A DNA stretch of 8,934 nt from Bryobacterales bacterium. GTDB taxonomy: Bacteria; Acidobacteriota; Terriglobia; Bryobacterales; Bryobacteraceae. Location of the stretch: positions 1 to 8,934 of the forward strand of contig JAUZEU010000013.1 in the NCBI GenBank assembly GCA_030838885.1, written 5' to 3'. The notes below the pieces were generated by a model. The model made no database searches. It had not been told where the DNA came from and worked only from the letters and a program-made list of their open reading frames with translations. Positions within the stretch are counted from its first letter, which is position 1; every line of letters begins with the position of its first letter. Made by a program: the position numbers and the translations under genes. Below are positions 6,026-8,934 of the stretch, piece by piece.

Positions 6026-6030
6026 CTCCT
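6026..6030 (-). promoter_or_regulatory. Ribosome-binding site fixing the GTG start of the Uma2 gene
   Basis: AGGAG on the minus strand lies six bases before the GTG at 6019-6017. It makes the GTG more likely than the downstream in-frame ATG. Confidence 0.7.
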
Positions 6031-6054
6031 GATTCGATTGTACTTCGATCCCGC

Positions 6055-6060
6055 TATACT
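6055..6060 (+). promoter_or_regulatory. Possible -10 element just before the Xaa-Pro aminopeptidase gene
   Basis: TATACT is a close match to a sigma70 -10 box. No convincing -35 hexamer lies 16-18 bases upstream. A transcript from it would begin at about 6067, which is the proposed TTG start, so the message would be almost leaderless if both guesses hold. Confidence 0.3.
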
Positions 6061-6066
6061 CAAGGC

Positions 6067-7350
6067 TTGCTGCGGATCCTGTTATTTTTTGCCCTGGTCC
6101 CGGAATTGTTGGGAGCGGTGTCGCCGGAGTTCGCCCAGCGTCGCGAGAAGCTGCGCAAAGAAGAGACGGACGGCATTGTAGTGCTGTTTGGGGCTAAGGA
6201 AAGCGAAGATCTCCATTTCGGGTTTTTTCAGGAGAATAATTTTCTGTATCTGACCGGGTGGGAGGAGCCTGGCGCGATTCTGGTGCTGACACCGGAACCC
6301 GATAAAGGCGATCCGGCACTGGTCGAGAAGGCGCGTTTGCCGCGCGAGATCCTGTTCCTGCCGCAGCGTGTCCCGAGCCAGGAAAAGTGGACCGGGCGCA
6401 AGCTGGGGCCATCCGATGCGAATGTTGCCGCGACCACCGGATTCACGGTTGTGATGCCTGCCGAGCAGTTTGAGAGCAAACTCCGTTCATTGCTGGAGAT
6501 GTATCAGAGTGTCTACGCTCTGCCTGGCGAGGCCACTGCGGCAATAGCGAGATTAGCTCCGTTGCGCACCGTGCTGGACGCGGCCGCGCCGATCGCAAGA
6601 TTGCGGATGGAAAAATCCGACGCGGAGATCAGTGCCATTCAGCGAGCGACAGATGCGTCCATAGAGGCGCACAGAGCGGCGTGGCGCATCATGAAACCCG
6701 GCGAATTCGAGTACGAAATTGCCGCGGTGATGACCGGCAGCTATATGATGGACGGCTGCAGGCGGAGCGCTTATGCGCCGATTGTGGGGTCCGGCCCGAA
6801 TTCGACCACGCTGCACTATTCGAGGAATTCGCGTCGCATGGATGCGGGTGAAGTAGTTGTGATGGATGTGGCAGCGGAGTGCGGCAACTATGCGAGCGAC
6901 ATCACGCGTACGGTGCCGGCGAACGGGCATTTCACGGCGCGGCAGCGGGAGATTTATGAGATCGTGCTGGGCGCGCAGCGGGCTGCGATTGCGGCAGTGA
7001 AGCCGGGGATGACCATCGGAAAGAAGACCCCGGACAGCCTTTATAAGATTGCCTATGATTACATCGATACGCATGGCAAAGATCTGCACGGCGAGTCTTT
7101 GGGGAAGTACTTTGTACACGGACTGTCACATCACGTGGGGCTGGACGTTCACGATGCCTCGGACACGAGAGATCCGCTGAAGGCGGGGATGGTGATCACG
7201 GTGGAGCCGGGTATTTATATTCCCGAGGAGAATATCGGGATCCGGATTGAAGATGTGGTGCTGGTGACGGAGAAGGGCGCCAAGGTGCTGAGCGGCGCGT
7301 TGCCAGCAGATCCCGATGAGATTGAGCGTGCGCTGGCGCAGCGGAAATAG
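6067..7350 (+). CDS. Xaa-Pro aminopeptidase (aminopeptidase P, M24B), probably exported
   Basis: It removes an N-terminal residue from peptides with proline in second position, using two metal ions. Read from TTG 6067 it has 427 residues. A short hydrophobic stretch (about residues 2-17, LRILLFFALVPELLGA) suggests export or a signal anchor, unlike cytosolic E. coli PepP. Residues about 20-150 form the AMP_N domain (FAQRREKL, FLYLTGWEEPGAIL). The pita-bread catalytic domain follows with all five metal ligands: D267 (VMDVAAE), D278 (SDITRT), H355 (HGLSHHVG), E380 (VEPGIY) and E395 (IRIEDV). H250 (TLHYS) and H362 (DVHD) are the usual catalytic histidines. The start is uncertain: no ATG is available, upstream GTG 6007 would overlap the Uma2 gene, and downstream GTG 6118 would remove the hydrophobic segment. 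The 3' end overlaps the sensor kinase start by 35 bases. Prolidase is the alternative, but the AMP_N domain favours aminopeptidase P. Confidence 0.88.
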   Translation: MLRILLFFALVPELLGAVSPEFAQRREKLRKEETDGIVVLFGAKESEDLHFGFFQENNFLYLTGWEEPGAILVLTPEPDKGDPALVEKARLPREILFLPQRVPSQEKWTGRKLGPSDANVAATTGFTVVMPAEQFESKLRSLLEMYQSVYALPGEATAAIARLAPLRTVLDAAAPIARLRMEKSDAEISAIQRATDASIEAHRAAWRIMKPGEFEYEIAAVMTGSYMMDGCRRSAYAPIVGSGPNSTTLHYSRNSRRMDAGEVVVMDVAAECGNYASDITRTVPANGHFTARQREIYEIVLGAQRAAIAAVKPGMTIGKKTPDSLYKIAYDYIDTHGKDLHGESLGKYFVHGLSHHVGLDVHDASDTRDPLKAGMVITVEPGIYIPEENIGIRIEDVVLVTEKGAKVLSGALPADPDEIERALAQRK

Positions 7351-8934
7351 CGCGTATCTCACTCTCGCGGCGATGATGGTGGGTTCGGTGGTGCTGAGCC
7401 TGTGGCTGAGCTGGTCAACAGCTCTTGGGCGCCAGTTCGATAACTACGCGTACGACTTCCTCTTCCGGCTGATTCAGCCTGCGCCGTGGGCGCCGGCAAG
7501 CATCATACTTTCTATCGATGAGCCGACTCTTGCGAAGTACGGCGGCAACGCGGGTATTCGCGCGGCGGTGGCCGACGGACTCGAGAGAATTCAGGCGGCG
7601 CGTCCTGCGGCGGTGGCGGTAGATGTGATTCTGGCGGAAGCCTCGACTACTGAGATTGACTCGCGACTGGAGAAGGCATTAGCCGCCACTCCGAACCTGG
7701 TGCTGGCGTCGTACTTACTGGAAAACGAGACCTGGAATAATCCTATTCCGCGTTTTCGAAAGCATGCGTTCGCGGTGGGGCACGTGCATGCCAGCTTCGA
7801 TAATTACGATTCAGTGAGCCGTGAGGTTCCGCTGATGAAGGTGGCCGGGCGGGAGCGGCGGTGGTCACTGGCGCTGGAGGCTTATCTTGCCGTGCGGAAG
7901 ACTCAGGTGGTTGAATCGCCTGATGATCTGGCAGTGGGCCCGGTGCATATTCCGGCAAGGCTGAACGACGAGAGTGACGGGCGGACGATACGGATCCGGT
8001 ACCCTCCGGTTGCGATGGGAAAGTTTCCCCGCGTGTCGGTCGTGTCGCTTGATGAGGAGCCCGCGCTCGCGAGTCGTTTCGCGGGCCAGGTGGTCTTTGT
8101 CGGGGAGACTGCGCTGGCGGCGGGCGATAGTTGGGCCACGCCCTACTCCAGTGGCAATACGACGCCTGGCATCGAGATGCACGCCAGCGAATATGAAACG
8201 CTGGCACAACAGAACTTCCTGATTGATGCGCCGTACCTGAATGTGGTCGGGGGCTGCCTTCTGCTGGCACTCTGCGCGGGAACAGCGTTCGCGCTCAGTG
8301 CGGGGTGGATCGCCAATACGGCTGCGGTTCTGGTGGTAATTGCGTCGCAGGTGATTCCGGCTTTGGCCTTTCGCAATTCGCTGGTGTGGTCGTGGCTGCC
8401 GGGTACTGTGTCGGCAGTGCTCTCGGTCGCAGTTGCGGCGACGTGGCGGCACTTCATCGTGCGGCGGGAACTGGTGCACTCCGAGCAGGAGAAGACCCGC
8501 TATCAAAAGGCCATGCAGTTCGTGACGCATGAAATGCGGACGCCTCTGACGGCTATCCAGGGCTCAAGCGAACTGATCAGCCGCTATGGGCAGATGCCGG
8601 AAGCGAAGCGGAAGCAGATGGCGGAACTGATCAATGCGGAGTCGAAGCGACTGGCGCGCATGATCGAAACCTTTCTGAGCGTGGAGCGGTTATCGGCCGG
8701 ACAGATGGAGATAAAACAGGAGCGTTTTCCCTTACCGGAACTGGTGGCGCGCTGCACAGAGCGGGCACGGGCTTTCGCGGAACGTAAGCAGATAGAAATA
8801 GATATTGAGGAGCTTCCGGCGGATGAATTGACCGGTGACCGTGAACTGATGGAGTATGCAGTTTACAATTTGTTGACAAATGCGGTGAAATACTCGCCGG
8901 CGCAGACGCGGGTGAGGGTTTTCGGCGAAGATGA
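7316..8934 (+). CDS. CHASE2-domain sensor histidine kinase, C-terminus cut by window end
   Basis: The visible 539 residues form a membrane sensor kinase. A basic N-terminus leads into a helix at about 13-33. An extracytoplasmic CHASE2 sensor domain follows (about 40-300, with FDNYAYDFLFRL, IILSIDEPTL, AAVAVDVIL, VVFVGETALAAGD and PGIEMHASEYETL). Three closely spaced membrane helices follow at about 306-328, 331-351 and 357-377. The HisKA domain has FVTHEMRTPLTAIQG, with His405 as phosphoacceptor. The ATPase N-box YAVYNLLTNAVKYSP (514-528, Asn518 and Asn522) is present, but the G boxes lie beyond the edge. ATG 7316 is chosen because it keeps the basic residues and the whole first helix; ATG 7373 would cut the helix. 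It overlaps the peptidase gene by 35 bases in another frame, implying co-transcription. No response regulator is in the window, and the CHASE2 ligand is not known. The domain call is firm; the signal is not. Confidence 0.92.
   Translation, partial: MRLSVRWRSGNSAYLTLAAMMVGSVVLSLWLSWSTALGRQFDNYAYDFLFRLIQPAPWAPASIILSIDEPTLAKYGGNAGIRAAVADGLERIQAARPAAVAVDVILAEASTTEIDSRLEKALAATPNLVLASYLLENETWNNPIPRFRKHAFAVGHVHASFDNYDSVSREVPLMKVAGRERRWSLALEAYLAVRKTQVVESPDDLAVGPVHIPARLNDESDGRTIRIRYPPVAMGKFPRVSVVSLDEEPALASRFAGQVVFVGETALAAGDSWATPYSSGNTTPGIEMHASEYETLAQQNFLIDAPYLNVVGGCLLLALCAGTAFALSAGWIANTAAVLVVIASQVIPALAFRNSLVWSWLPGTVSAVLSVAVAATWRHFIVRRELVHSEQEKTRYQKAMQFVTHEMRTPLTAIQGSSELISRYGQMPEAKRKQMAELINAESKRLARMIETFLSVERLSAGQMEIKQERFPLPELVARCTERARAFAERKQIEIDIEELPADELTGDRELMEYAVYNLLTNAVKYSPAQTRVRVFGED

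Noticed and set aside
6553..7119. 188-codon minus-strand open frame
   Set aside because: Antisense to the Xaa-Pro aminopeptidase catalytic domain.
7743..8530. Overlapping minus-strand open frames of 175 and 221 codons
   Set aside because: Antisense to the CHASE2 histidine kinase; no recognisable motif.

Overview
The window is an ordinary-looking bacterial chromosomal segment. It is moderately GC-rich, densely packed, and carries eight protein genes, two of them cut by the window ends. I found no rRNA, tRNA, CRISPR array, insertion sequence or phage gene. The gene content (signal-peptide esterase, Uma2 nuclease, CHASE2 sensor kinase, exported Xaa-Pro peptidase, VanZ protein, short-form ThiC) and the codon style suggest an Acidobacteriota soil bacterium, perhaps Bryobacterales/Solibacter-like. 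That placement is inferred from style, not from a phylogenetic marker.

Layout. On the minus strand, bases 1-1198 hold a secreted alpha/beta hydrolase (BD-FAE/acetyl-esterase type) followed 21 bases later by the start of fabI, which runs off the left edge. Diverging from it on the plus strand is a multi-pass membrane protein with two VanZ-like halves (about 1265-2410) and no obvious ATG start. It converges with a complete short-form thiC (3948-2578, minus). The 167-base gap between them holds a pair of 14-base direct repeats, and an 11-bp perfect hairpin lies in the last codons of the VanZ gene. Diverging from thiC is a compact two-gene unit on the plus strand: a 111-residue protein of unknown family (4115-4450) and, 2 bases later, a radical SAM protein (4453-5493). 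The radical SAM gene overlaps tail-to-tail by 14 bases with a Uma2-type PD-(D/E)XK nuclease gene (6019-5480, minus). Diverging from that are an exported Xaa-Pro aminopeptidase (about 6067-7350, plus) and, overlapping its end by 35 bases, a CHASE2-sensor histidine kinase (7316 to the right edge).

How the genes relate. Most are housekeeping or accessory genes in pairs: hydrolase with fabI, and pepP with the kinase. The most interesting unit is the small protein plus radical SAM pair. The radical SAM enzyme has an intact CxxxCxxC motif, but its C-terminal auxiliary region lacks the second cysteine of the SPASM/twitch pattern, having methionine there. Its partner is tightly coupled, cysteine-free and not recognisable as a PqqD/RRE protein. 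It could be a substrate (RiPP-like) or an accessory subunit. This is the best candidate for an undescribed system here, though sequence alone does not prove it.

No stretch longer than 300 bases lacks a gene.
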